From Amycolatopsis sp. WQ 127309 (lineage in GTDB: Bacteria; Actinomycetota; Actinomycetes; Mycobacteriales; Pseudonocardiaceae), in assembly GCF_023023025.1 (NCBI RefSeq), contig NZ_CP095481.1, positions 7,205,001 through 7,269,000 on the forward strand: a DNA stretch of 64,000 bases, written 5' to 3'. The number at the start of each line of letters is the position of its first letter. Position 1 is the first letter of the stretch. A program made the position numbers and the translations under genes. The notes beneath the pieces are model-generated. The model was given only the letters and a program-made list of their open reading frames with translations, made no database searches and was not told the origin of the DNA. Below, piece after piece: positions 24,030 to 32,402 of the stretch.

Positions 24030-25235
24030 GTGAGCGGTATCAGGGTTCTGGTGGCGGGAGCGAGCATCGCGGGGCCGGCGCTGGCCCACTGGCTGCGCCG
24101 GCGCGGGGCCGAGGTGACCGTGGTCGAGCGGGCCCCCGGGCTGCGGCCCGGCGGGCAGGCGGTGGACGCGCGCGGGGTGACCAAGGAGGTCATCCGGCGG
24201 ATGGGGCTGGACGCGGCGGTGCGCGCGGCCCGCACGCAGACCGCCGGCGCGCACACCGTGGACGCCGACGGGACCGTGCTGGAGACCTTCAGTGCGGAGG
24301 ACGACGGCGGCGACGGGTACATCTCGGAGATCGAGATCCTGCGCGGGGACCTGTCCCAGGTGCTCTACGACGACACCCGCGACGGCGTCGAGTACCTCTT
24401 CGGCGACCGGATCGCCGAGCTCATCCAGGACGACGCCGGTGTCGACGTGACCTTCGCGGGCGGCGTCCGGCGGCGCTTCGACCTCGTGATCGGGGCGGAC
24501 GGGCTGCACTCGGCGCTGCGGGCGATGGTCTTCGGACGGCGCGAGCGGTTCGTCCGCCACCTCGGGCTCGTGCTCGCTTTCTACAGCGTGCCCGACGAGT
24601 TCGGGCTGGATCGCTGGCTGCTCGACCACCAGGACCGCGCGTCCGGGCGCTCCGCCAGCCTGCGGCCCATCGGGGACACCACCCGGGCGATGGCCATGTT
24701 CTCCTTCCCCGCGGCCGAGTTCGACGTCGACTACCGCGACATCGCGGCCCAGAAGGACCTGCTGCGCGAGCGGATGTCCGGCCTGGGCTGGCTGGCCCCG
24801 CGGATCCTCGCGCACCTGGACGACACCCCGGACTTCTACCTCGACCAGGTCGCCCAGGTGGTGCTGGACCGCTGGTCGAGCGGCCGGGTGGGGCTGCTCG
24901 GGGACGCCGCGTTCAGCGCGTCGCCGATGTCCGGGCAGGGCACCGGGCTGGCCCTGGTCGGCGCCTACCTGCTGGCCGGGGAGCTGGCCGCCGCCGGCTG
25001 GGACCCGGCGGCCGGGTTCGCCGGCTACGAACGGCGGATGCGGCCGTTCGTCGAGGCCAACCAGGAGATCGGCCGGTTGCACGTGCGCAGCCTCGCGGTC
25101 CCCGGGCCGGACGACGAGCCGAGCGAGGAGCCCGACATGGAGGCGCTCACCGAGCTGGTCGAGCGGGCGATCAACGGCGTCGAGCTGCCCGACTACGCGG
25201 GTGTGCCGGACGCCGGGGCCTCGGTCACGCCGTAG
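24030..25235 (+). CDS. FAD-dependent monooxygenase (TetX/PHBH-like)
   Basis: This encodes 401 residues. VLVAGASIAGPALAHWLRRRG is the FAD-binding GxGxxG variant, DLVIGADGLHSALR is the DG motif, and GLLGDAAFSASPMSGQGTGLAL is the GD motif. The set is that of TetX-like aromatic hydroxylases. It starts 12 nt after the antiporter and so may share its transcript. It could tailor the peptide or inactivate an aromatic drug; the sequence does not decide. Its 3' end overlaps the convergent LLM gene by 43 nt, marking a probable cluster border. Confidence 0.88.
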   Translation: MSGIRVLVAGASIAGPALAHWLRRRGAEVTVVERAPGLRPGGQAVDARGVTKEVIRRMGLDAAVRAARTQTAGAHTVDADGTVLETFSAEDDGGDGYISEIEILRGDLSQVLYDDTRDGVEYLFGDRIAELIQDDAGVDVTFAGGVRRRFDLVIGADGLHSALRAMVFGRRERFVRHLGLVLAFYSVPDEFGLDRWLLDHQDRASGRSASLRPIGDTTRAMAMFSFPAAEFDVDYRDIAAQKDLLRERMSGLGWLAPRILAHLDDTPDFYLDQVAQVVLDRWSSGRVGLLGDAAFSASPMSGQGTGLALVGAYLLAGELAAAGWDPAAGFAGYERRMRPFVEANQEIGRLHVRSLAVPGPDDEPSEEPDMEALTELVERAINGVELPDYAGVPDAGASVTP

Positions 25236-26155
25236 TCGTCGGTCTGGGGCAGGGTTTCCCGCAGGTGCCTCAGGGTTTCGACGGTCCGGGCGCGATCGGC
25301 TTCGCCGCCGGCCACGCTGGCCACCAGTTCGGTGACGCCGGCTTCGGCGAAGCGGCGGATCGCGGCCGCGACCGCGTCTTCGTCGCCCGCCACGAGGGTC
25401 TCGGACGTGTCGGTCTTGCCCTGCTCGCCCAGGAGACGGCGGTAGCTGGCGAACCGGCTGGCGGCGCCCAGCCGGGCGGCGAGGTCCGCGCGGACGCCGT
25501 CCGGGTCGGCCGTCACGCTCACCGGGATCGTGGCCACGACGCGCGGCGCCGGCCGCCCGGCCGCCGCGGCGGCTCGCGTGACGGCCGGCACGATGTGGTC
25601 GCCGATCACCTCGGGACCGGCCCAGACCGTGGTCGTGCCGTCCGCGAGCTCCCCGGCGATCCGCAGCATCACCGGCCCGAGGGCCGAGACGAGCACGGAC
25701 GGCGGCGTGCTGCCCGGGACGTCGACGATCCCCGCGGCGCTGACGGCCTCCCCGCGCTGCTCGACCTCTTCGCCGCGCAGCAGGGGCCGCAGCACCTGGA
25801 GGTATTCACGGACGTGGCGCGCGGGGCGGTCGAACGACAGGCCGTACTGGCCTTCGATGACCTCGCGGTGGCTGGGCCCGATGCCCAGCGTCAGCCGGTT
25901 CCCGATGGCGGCCTGCACGCTCAGCGCCTGCCCGGCCAGCGCCAGGGGGTGCACGGCGTAGGTCCGCACGACCGCGGTGCCCAGGCCGATCCGCGGCACC
26001 CGCTGCCCGACCAGGGCCGCCACCGTCAGGGCGTCCCACGCCGTCAGCTGGGGGAAGAAGACGCTGTCCAGCCCCGCGGTCTCCGCGGCGCCGACCTGCG
26101 CGCCTATGTCGTCCAGGGTCACGTCCGCGCTCGGGACGTACAGGCCGATCCGCAT
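25193..26155 (-). CDS. LLM-class F420-dependent oxidoreductase
   Basis: This encodes 320 residues. The second of two adjacent ATGs (26155) is chosen, as GGAGG is only 1 nt from the first. MRIGLYVPSADVTLDDIGAQ, IGLGTAVVRTYAVHPLALAGQ and LTLGIGPSHREVIEGQYG match the luciferase-like TIM barrel of F420-dependent reductases in actinobacteria. The substrate is unknown. It is divergent from a TetR gene, with a long inverted repeat between them, so TetR-controlled induction is likely. Confidence 0.87.
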   Translation of the reverse strand: MRIGLYVPSADVTLDDIGAQVGAAETAGLDSVFFPQLTAWDALTVAALVGQRVPRIGLGTAVVRTYAVHPLALAGQALSVQAAIGNRLTLGIGPSHREVIEGQYGLSFDRPARHVREYLQVLRPLLRGEEVEQRGEAVSAAGIVDVPGSTPPSVLVSALGPVMLRIAGELADGTTTVWAGPEVIGDHIVPAVTRAAAAAGRPAPRVVATIPVSVTADPDGVRADLAARLGAASRFASYRRLLGEQGKTDTSETLVAGDEDAVAAAIRRFAEAGVTELVASVAGGEADRARTVETLRHLRETLPQTDDYGVTEAPASGTPA

Positions 26156-26170
26156 CATGCCTCCAAGGTG

Positions 26171-26228
26171 AACCGGAACTTCATCTTCCGGAACCACCGT
26201 ACCCTAAACTGAAGGTGATATTCCGGTT
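26171..26228. promoter_or_regulatory. TetR operator pair between LLM oxidoreductase and TetR genes
   Basis: AACCGGAACTTCATCTTCCG (26171-26190) and the reverse complement of 26209-26228 (AACCGGAATATCACCTTCAG) agree in 16 of 20 positions, forming two inverted sites in the 89-nt divergent gap. A TTCCGGAA palindrome (26186-26193) lies inside the first site. The TetR start is 17 nt beyond the second site. Confidence 0.65.
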
Positions 26229-26244
26229 GATGGGAGGGACGCCG

Positions 26245-26781
26245 ATGCGAGCGGACGCGCAGCGCAACCGCGAGCGGATCGCCGCGGCCGCCCTGACCCT
26301 GTTCGCCGAGCGCGGCCCGGACGTCTGCATGGACACCATCGCCCAGGCGGCCGGGGTGGGCGTCGGCACCCTGTACCGGCACTTCCCGGACCGGCAGGCG
26401 CTGCTGCTGGACATCGCCGCGGGCGCGTTGCGCGACCTGATCGAGTTCGGCGCCGGGGCGCTGGAGCGGGAGGACACCGCGTGGCAGGCGCTGGTGGCGA
26501 TCGTGCGGTTCTGCGCCGGCCTGCCGCTGGCGCTGGCCAAGTCGCTGGCCGGGTCGCTGCCCGCCGGGACCGGGCTGCCCGAGCTGGAACAGGAGAGCAA
26601 CGACCTGTTCGCGCGGGTCGTCCAGCGGGCGCAGGGGGAGGGCACCGTGCGCCGGGACATCCCGCCGCCGGAGGTCGTCGCGCTGCTCGCGGTGGTGGTC
26701 TGCCGCCCGGGCGCCCGGCCCGACGACCACCTGACGACCGTGATGCTCGACGGCCTGCGCCAGGAGTGCGTCCGCACGTAG
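26245..26781 (+). CDS. TetR-family transcriptional regulator
   Basis: This encodes 178 residues from ATG 26245, preceded by GGGAGGGA. The HTH (CMDTIAQAAGVGVGTLYRHFPD, about residues 30-51) is canonical, and the remainder is a helical ligand domain of the SCO4008-like type by general look. It probably represses itself and the divergent F420 oxidoreductase through the inverted repeats at 26171-26228. Confidence 0.9.
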   Translation: MRADAQRNRERIAAAALTLFAERGPDVCMDTIAQAAGVGVGTLYRHFPDRQALLLDIAAGALRDLIEFGAGALEREDTAWQALVAIVRFCAGLPLALAKSLAGSLPAGTGLPELEQESNDLFARVVQRAQGEGTVRRDIPPPEVVALLAVVVCRPGARPDDHLTTVMLDGLRQECVRT

Positions 26782-26874
26782 CGCGTGTGGGCGCTTCCGG
26801 TCGCCGTGTTGGCCCCTCCGGGCACGGGATGCGTCCGCGGCACGTCGTGAGAAATGTTCATGATTCGGACATCG

Positions 26875-26903
26875 TTGACACTTCACGCACGTGTTCTTAC
26901 TTT
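26875..26903 (+). promoter_or_regulatory. Candidate housekeeping promoter of the XRE regulator
   Basis: A perfect -35 TTGACA (26875-26880), a 17-nt spacer and a -10-like TACTTT (26898-26903) stand about 110 nt before the start codon at 27016. The stretch is AT-rich relative to its surroundings. Confidence 0.5.
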
Positions 26904-27015
26904 CGGTGCATGGCAACGGGATGGCGTCTCACACGACCGTGTCCGACGGCGTCCGCGAGACGGGTCTGTTGTCGCTGAGCGTGTCTCCGCGACCGATCCG
27001 TCCCGAGGAGTCCTC

Positions 27016-27837
27016 ATGCACCGCGCCACCGAACGGCCGGCCGATCTCGACCACCTGCTCGCGCACGGGCCGTTCCCGGCCGCGCTGCGGGCGGCGATCG
27101 TCGCGCGCGGGTTGTCCCTGGACCGCATCCGCCACCGGCTCGCCCGGCGCGGCCTCTCGGTCAGCGTGCCCACGCTGAGCCTCTGGCAGTCGGGCCGCCG
27201 CCGTCCGGAACGCGCCGAGTCGCTGCGGGTCCTCACCGGGCTGGAGCAGGTGCTCGAGCTGCCCGCCGGCTCCCTCGGGACCCTGCTCGGGCCGTCGCGG
27301 CCGCGTGGCCGGGCCCCGGTCCGCGGCCGGGCCGGGCAGCTGGTGACCGTCAGCCAGCACGACCGGGCGGAGATCGACGCGCTCGGCGGGCTCTCGGCCG
27401 TCCGGGCCCGCGTCGTCCTGCGCGCCACCGCGGCCGGGCTGGACCGCTGGCCGGTGCGGTGGCACTTCGAGCCGGGCGTGGCGCCGAAGATCGTCGCGGA
27501 CCGCAACTGCCGCGTCGGCAGCGTCGAGCACGACCTGGACCACGACCGGCTGACCGCCGAGCTCGTGCTGGACTCACCGCCCGCGCCGGGCGAATCCGTC
27601 GTCGTCGAATACCGCGCGACGTTCCCGGCCCGGCCCGTCGCGCGGGGGTACGTGCGGATCTTCGACCGGCCGGTGCGCGACTACCTGCTCGAAGCCCGCT
27701 TCGCCGAGCTGCCCGCGCAGTGCGTCCGCGTCCACGGCGAGGACGCCGACCGTGAGCTGGTGCCGGACTCCGGCGGGACCGTGCACGTCGCCGAGGCCGA
27801 CGTCGCGGGCCGGATCGGGATCCGCTGGGAGACGTGA
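27016..27837 (+). CDS. XRE-type helix-turn-helix regulator with C-terminal sensor-like domain
   Basis: This encodes 273 residues from ATG 27016 with CGAGGAG upstream. An N-terminal XRE-like domain (LSLDRIRHRLARRGLSVSVP, SLWQSGRRRPERAESL, about residues 25-85) is joined to a strand-rich C-terminal domain (110-273) with no name I can give. Similar proteins are common in Streptomyces and Amycolatopsis and are often annotated only as XRE regulators. It ends before a strong bidirectional terminator. Target unknown. Confidence 0.75.
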   Translation: MHRATERPADLDHLLAHGPFPAALRAAIVARGLSLDRIRHRLARRGLSVSVPTLSLWQSGRRRPERAESLRVLTGLEQVLELPAGSLGTLLGPSRPRGRAPVRGRAGQLVTVSQHDRAEIDALGGLSAVRARVVLRATAAGLDRWPVRWHFEPGVAPKIVADRNCRVGSVEHDLDHDRLTAELVLDSPPAPGESVVVEYRATFPARPVARGYVRIFDRPVRDYLLEARFAELPAQCVRVHGEDADRELVPDSGGTVHVAEADVAGRIGIRWET

Positions 27838-27841
27838 AACA

Positions 27842-27873
27842 GGTGTGGCCCCGGCGAGTGCCGGGGCCACACC
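27842..27873. terminator. Bidirectional terminator hairpin
   Basis: GGTGTGGCCCCGGC (27842-27855) and GCCGGGGCCACACC (27860-27873) form a perfect 14-bp stem with a GAGT loop. It sits between the ends of the XRE gene (27837) and the convergent subtilisin gene (27891). Confidence 0.85.
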
Positions 27874-27890
27874 CTCCTTGCGCGGCGGCG

Positions 27891-29054
27891 TCAGGGAGCG
27901 ACGTACAGCGTGCGGTTCGGGCTGCCGCTGCCCGGGTTCTTGACCAGGTTCGGGGTCGAGGCGGTGATCAGGGCCTGGGCGACCTGGGCCGCGGTCGCCG
28001 TCGTGTGGGTGGCCAGGTAGAGCGCCGCCGCGCCGGCGACGTGCGGCGAGGCGAACGACGTGCCGTTGCCGGTGTAGGTGGCCGTGTCGTTGGTGTTCCA
28101 CGCCGACGTGATGCCGACGCCCGGGGCGAACAGGTCGACCCCGGCGCCGTAGTTGGAGAAGGACGCGCGGGTGTCGGTCTTGTCCGCGGCGGCCACGGTG
28201 ATCGCCTCGGCCACGCGGGCCGGCGACGACGTCGAGGCGTTCGCGTTGGAGTTGCCCGCCGCGACCGCCCAGGTGACGCCGGAGGCGATCGAGTTGCGGA
28301 CGGCGGTGTCGAGCGCGGTCGAGACCCCGCCGCCGAGACTGGCGTTGGCGACGGCCGGCTTCTTCGCGTTGGCGGTGATCCAGTTGACGCCGGCGATCAC
28401 GCCGGCGGTGGTGCCGCTGCCGTCGGAACCGAGCACCCGCACCGGGTACAGCTGCGCGCCCTTCGCGACGCCGTACTGCGACCCGGCGATCGTCGCGGCG
28501 ACGTGCGTGCCGTGCCCGTAGCCGTCGTCGGCGTTCGTGTCGTTGTCGACGAAGTCGAAACCCTGGTGCACGCGGCCGCCGAAGGTCTGGTGCGTCGCGC
28601 GGATGCCGGTGTCGAGCACGTAGACGTTCACGTTCGACGCCGTGGTGGCGTAGGTGTACTTGCTGTCCAGCGGCAGGTTCCGCTGGTCGATCCGGTCCAG
28701 GCCCCACGACGGCGGGTTCTGCTGCACGGCTTCGGTGCGCACGGTCCTGTCCTGCTCGACGAACGCGACCGCGGTGTCGGCGGCCAGCCGCTTGGCGTGC
28801 TTTTCGTCCAGGTGCACCGAGAACCCGGCGAGGTTCCGCGTGTAGACCCGGTCGACGGTGCCGCTGTAGCGCCGGGCCAGGTCACCGCGGTCGGTCGCGT
28901 TGTCCTTGAGCACGACGATGTAGCTGTCCTTGACGGCGTTCGCGTCGGCCGCGCCGAGCACGACGCCTTCCGCGGCCTGGGCGGGGGTGACTCCGGTCAG
29001 GACGACGGCCGCCGTGACGGCGACGGCGGCTCCGACGGATCTCGCTGCGCGCAT
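27891..29054 (-). CDS. Secreted subtilisin-family serine protease (S8) with I9 pro-peptide
   Basis: This encodes 387 residues from ATG 29054, with GAGGAGCAGGAA before it. A signal peptide (cleavage near AQA-AEG, residue ~27) is followed by an inhibitor-I9 pro-domain (43-107: SYIVVLKDNA… VAFVEQD). The peptidase domain has D148 (VLDTGI), H181 (GHGTHV) and S333 (GTSFASP). Oxyanion Asn is in VAAGNSNANA. The proteinase K-like arrangement is complete, so an active extracellular endoprotease is expected. No C-terminal extra domain is present. Confidence 0.95.
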   Translation of the reverse strand: MRAARSVGAAVAVTAAVVLTGVTPAQAAEGVVLGAADANAVKDSYIVVLKDNATDRGDLARRYSGTVDRVYTRNLAGFSVHLDEKHAKRLAADTAVAFVEQDRTVRTEAVQQNPPSWGLDRIDQRNLPLDSKYTYATTASNVNVYVLDTGIRATHQTFGGRVHQGFDFVDNDTNADDGYGHGTHVAATIAGSQYGVAKGAQLYPVRVLGSDGSGTTAGVIAGVNWITANAKKPAVANASLGGGVSTALDTAVRNSIASGVTWAVAAGNSNANASTSSPARVAEAITVAAADKTDTRASFSNYGAGVDLFAPGVGITSAWNTNDTATYTGNGTSFASPHVAGAAALYLATHTTATAAQVAQALITASTPNLVKNPGSGSPNRTLYVAP

Positions 29055-29291
29055 TTCCTGCTCCTCGGGGGGAAGTGGGTTTCTCCGACTCCGAAGCTAG
29101 GTCGCCCGGTGTTTCTTCGGCAGCCGCGGATTTTTGCGGTTTTACGGCGGGTTTTGCGGTTCCGCAACGACGCCGGGCAAGCGTTTTCCCGCGGCGGAAG
29201 CAGGTTTCCGCGGACTGGACGCCCCGCTCGGACCTGTCCGCGATGTGGGACCACCCGGCCCGGGCGCCGGGGCGGGCCTAGGCTGCGAGAC

Positions 29292-30323
29292 GTGACGACG
29301 CTCGAGGAATCCGGGGCGGCCACCGCCCTGCCGCTGATCGACATCTCGCGCTTGCGCGGGCCCGCCGCGGACCGCGCGGAGTTCCTGGGCGAGCTGCGGC
29401 GGGCCGCGCACGACGTCGGCTTCTTCTACGTGGTCGGCCACGGCGTGCCCGAGCGGCTGACCAGCGGGATCTTCGACGCGGCCCAGGAGTTCTTCGCGCT
29501 GCCCGTCGAACAGCGGCTGGCGATCGAGAACATCCACTCCGCGCAGTTCCGCGGCTACACCCGCACCGGCCACGAGTACACCGGCGGGACGCCCGACTGG
29601 CGGGAGCAGATCGACATCGGCCCGGAACGCGAGCCGGTGGCGCCCGGCGGCCCCGCGTGGCAGCGGCTCATCGGTCCGAACCAATGGCCGGAAGCGCTTC
29701 CCGGGCTCCGCGAGACCACCCTCGAATGGCAGGCCGAAGCCCTGCGCGTCAGCCGTGAGGTGCTGCGCGCGCTCGCCGCGGCGCTGGGCCAGGACGAGGC
29801 CTACTTCGACGCGTGGTTCGACGAAGAAGCGTCCACGCACGTGAAGATCCTGCGCTACCCCGGCCGGCCGTCGGCCGAGCGGGACCAGGGCGTCGGCGCG
29901 CACAAGGACTACGGCTACCTGGCCCTGCTGCAGCAGGACGGGATCGGCGGCCTGCAGGTCCAGGCGGCCGACGGCAGCTGGATCGACGCCACCCCGGTGC
30001 CGGGCAGCTTCGTGTTCAACATCGGCGAGATGCTGGAGATCGCGACCCAGGGGTACCTGAAAGCCACCCGGCACCGCGTCGTCAGCCCGCAGGCCGGGGT
30101 CGAGCGGTTCTCGGTGCCGTTCTTCCTCGGGCCCCGCCTCGACGCCGTCGTCGAACCGCTGCGGCTCCCGCCGGAGCTGGCCGCGGACGCGAAGGGCGTC
30201 AGCGAGGACGCGGACAACCCGCTGCACGCGGCGTTCGGGGAGAACGCGCTGGTCGGCTGGCTGCGGTCGCACCCGAAGGTCGCGCAGCGGTGGTGGAGCG
30301 ACGTGCTGGCGGAGCGCGGGTGA
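29292..30323 (+). CDS. Isopenicillin-N-synthase-like 2-oxoglutarate/Fe(II) oxygenase
   Basis: This encodes 343 residues from GTG 29292. The N-terminal DIOX_N region (LPLIDISRLRGPAADRAEF, GFFYVVGHGV) is followed by the jelly-roll core with iron ligands H204 and D206 (GAHKDYG) and H261 (ATRHRVV). R272 with RFSVPFF binds 2-oxoglutarate. The substrate is unknown. It overlaps metY-like gene by 4 nt, so both are co-translated, suggesting a sulfur-containing or amino-acid substrate; this is inference only. Confidence 0.88.
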   Translation: MTTLEESGAATALPLIDISRLRGPAADRAEFLGELRRAAHDVGFFYVVGHGVPERLTSGIFDAAQEFFALPVEQRLAIENIHSAQFRGYTRTGHEYTGGTPDWREQIDIGPEREPVAPGGPAWQRLIGPNQWPEALPGLRETTLEWQAEALRVSREVLRALAAALGQDEAYFDAWFDEEASTHVKILRYPGRPSAERDQGVGAHKDYGYLALLQQDGIGGLQVQAADGSWIDATPVPGSFVFNIGEMLEIATQGYLKATRHRVVSPQAGVERFSVPFFLGPRLDAVVEPLRLPPELAADAKGVSEDADNPLHAAFGENALVGWLRSHPKVAQRWWSDVLAERG

Positions 30324-31606
30324 GCACCTTCGAGACCCGCCAGATCCACGCCGGCGCCCGCCCGGATCCCGCGACCGGGGCCCGCGCGACGCCGGTGTAC
30401 CAGACGTCGTCGTTCGCCTTCGCCGACGCGCACCACGCCGCCGAGGCGTTCGCCTTGCGCGAACTGGAAACGCACGCCTACACCCGGCTGTCGAACCCGA
30501 CGACCGTGGTCGTGGAGGAGCGGCTCGCGGACCTCGAAGGCGGCGTCGCCGCGGTCGCGGTGGCCAGCGGCCAGGCCGCGACGACGCTGGCCCTGCTGAA
30601 CATCGCCCGCGCCGGCGACCACATCGTGGCGGCGGCGAGCCTGTACGGCGGCACGTACAACCTGCTCGCCCACACCTTCGCCGACCTCGGGATCACCGTC
30701 GGCTTCGTGCGCGACCCCGACGACCTCGCGGCCTGGCGCGCCGCCATCCGGCCCGGGACGAAAGCGCTGTACGCCGAGACCGTGGGCAACCCGCGGGGGA
30801 ACGTCCTCGACATCAGCGCCGTCGCCGAGGTCGCCCACACGGCCGGGGTGCCGCTGGTCGTCGACAACACCGTGCCCACGCCCTACCTCGCGCGGCCGCT
30901 GGAGCACGGCGCGGACGTCGTCGTCCACTCGACGACGAAGTTCCTGTCCGGGCACGGCACCGCGATCGGCGGCGTCGTCGTCGACGGCGGGACGTTCGAC
31001 TACACCGCGGACCCGGACCGCTGGCCGCAGCTGACCCGGCCGGACCCGAGCTACCACGGGCTCGTCTTCGCGCGGGAGTTCGGCGCGCTGGGCTACAGCC
31101 TCAGGCTGCGCACCAAGCTCGTCCGCGACCTCGGCCCCGCGGTCTCGCCGTTCAACAGTTTCCTGCTCCTGCAAGGCATCGAGACGCTGTCGCTGCGGAT
31201 GGAACGGCACGTGTCGAACGCGCGGGCCGTCGCCGCGTGGCTCGCCGACCGGCCCGAGGTCGAGGCGGTGCACTACGCCGGGCTGCCGGGCAACCCGTGG
31301 CACGACGCGGCGAAACGCTACCTCTCGCTCGGCGTCGGCGCGGTGGTGGCGTTCGACCTGGCGGACGGCGTGGAGGCCGGCATCCGGTTCGTCGACCGGG
31401 TGCGGCTGTTCAGCCACCTGGCCAACATCGGCGACGTGCGCAGCCTCGTCATCCACCCCGCGTCGACCACCCACGCCCAGCTCGACGCGGAGCAGCAGCT
31501 GGCCAGCGGGGTCACGCCGGGGTTGATCCGGCTTTCGGTCGGCCTGGAAGGGATCGGCGACCTGCTCGCCGACTTGGCACACGGACTGGGGACGCGCGAT
31601 GGCTGA
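30320..31606 (+). CDS. O-acetylhomoserine sulfhydrylase-type PLP enzyme
   Basis: This encodes 428 residues from GTG 30320. FETRQIHAGARPDPATGARATPVYQTSSF, the PLP-phosphate segment ASGQAATTLALLNI, DNTVPTPYLARPLEHGAD and the Schiff-base lysine in VHSTTKFLSGHG define the Cys/Met-metabolism PLP family. The long C-terminal insertion YLSLGVGAVVAFDL is typical of MetY. It makes homocysteine or methionine from O-acetylhomoserine and sulfide or methanethiol. The overlap with the oxygenase (4 nt) and the lipase (8 nt) marks a three-gene operon. Confidence 0.88.
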   Translation: MSTFETRQIHAGARPDPATGARATPVYQTSSFAFADAHHAAEAFALRELETHAYTRLSNPTTVVVEERLADLEGGVAAVAVASGQAATTLALLNIARAGDHIVAAASLYGGTYNLLAHTFADLGITVGFVRDPDDLAAWRAAIRPGTKALYAETVGNPRGNVLDISAVAEVAHTAGVPLVVDNTVPTPYLARPLEHGADVVVHSTTKFLSGHGTAIGGVVVDGGTFDYTADPDRWPQLTRPDPSYHGLVFAREFGALGYSLRLRTKLVRDLGPAVSPFNSFLLLQGIETLSLRMERHVSNARAVAAWLADRPEVEAVHYAGLPGNPWHDAAKRYLSLGVGAVVAFDLADGVEAGIRFVDRVRLFSHLANIGDVRSLVIHPASTTHAQLDAEQQLASGVTPGLIRLSVGLEGIGDLLADLAHGLGTRDG

Positions 31607-32402
31607 ATTCACCGGAAGCCGCGGGAAGATCCACTATGGACAGTGGAGCCCGCCCGAACCCGAGGCGCTCGTGGTGTTCTTCCACGGCCTCGGTGAGCAC
31701 ATCGGCAGCTACCAGCCGCTCTTCGACGCACTCACCGGCGCCGGGTTCGCGGTCTGGGCCCACGACCACGCCGGGCACGGCCACAGCGACGGCGAGCGCG
31801 TCCTGATCGAGTCGGTCGACGACCTGCTCGCCGACGCCGCCACGCTCGCAGAGCTGGCGCGCGACGCGCATCCCGGGCTGCCGCTGGTGGTCGCCGGCCA
31901 CTCGCTCGGCGCGACCGTCGCCACGCTGCTCGTCGGCGAGGACCGGCTCCCGGACCGCCCGAAAGCGCTGGTGCTCGCCGGTTCCTCGCTGGTGCCGGAC
32001 GCCGCCGGCGGGCTCGTGAACCTGCTCGCGAGCGGCGTCGACCCCTGGGAGCTGCGCAAGGACCCCGGCGAGCTGACCCGCCACCCGAGCTACGCGCAGC
32101 AGATCCGCGACGACCCGCTGACCTGGCAGGGCGGCCTGCGCCTGGAAACCCTGGGCGCACTCGGCGCGGCCGCACCCCGGGCGACGGCCGTCCTCCCGAA
32201 GCTCGACCTGCCGGTCCTCCTGCTGCACGGCGCCGAGGACGACCTGGCCCCCGCGGACGGCGCCCGGAAGGCCGCCGAGCTGCTGCCGGAAGCCCGGGTG
32301 GTCGTCTTCCCCGAAGACCGCCACAACATCCTGAACGAGCTGGACCGCGACGACGTCCACCGCGTCTTCGCCGAGTTCGCCGCCGAACACGCCCGCGGCT
32401 AG
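31599..32402 (+). CDS. Alpha/beta hydrolase, monoacylglycerol-lipase-like
   Basis: This encodes 267 residues. VFFHGLGEHIGSYQPLFDALTGAGFAVWAHDHAGHGHSDG is the signature of the MGLL/serine aminopeptidase S33 group. The nucleophile is in GHSLGATVA, the acid in LHGAEDDLAP and the His in PEDRHNILNE. It is cytoplasmic, lacks a signal and is the last gene of the operon with the oxygenase and the MetY-like enzyme. Its end overlaps the convergent response-regulator gene by 4 nt. Confidence 0.88.
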   Translation: MAEFTGSRGKIHYGQWSPPEPEALVVFFHGLGEHIGSYQPLFDALTGAGFAVWAHDHAGHGHSDGERVLIESVDDLLADAATLAELARDAHPGLPLVVAGHSLGATVATLLVGEDRLPDRPKALVLAGSSLVPDAAGGLVNLLASGVDPWELRKDPGELTRHPSYAQQIRDDPLTWQGGLRLETLGALGAAAPRATAVLPKLDLPVLLLHGAEDDLAPADGARKAAELLPEARVVVFPEDRHNILNELDRDDVHRVFAEFAAEHARG

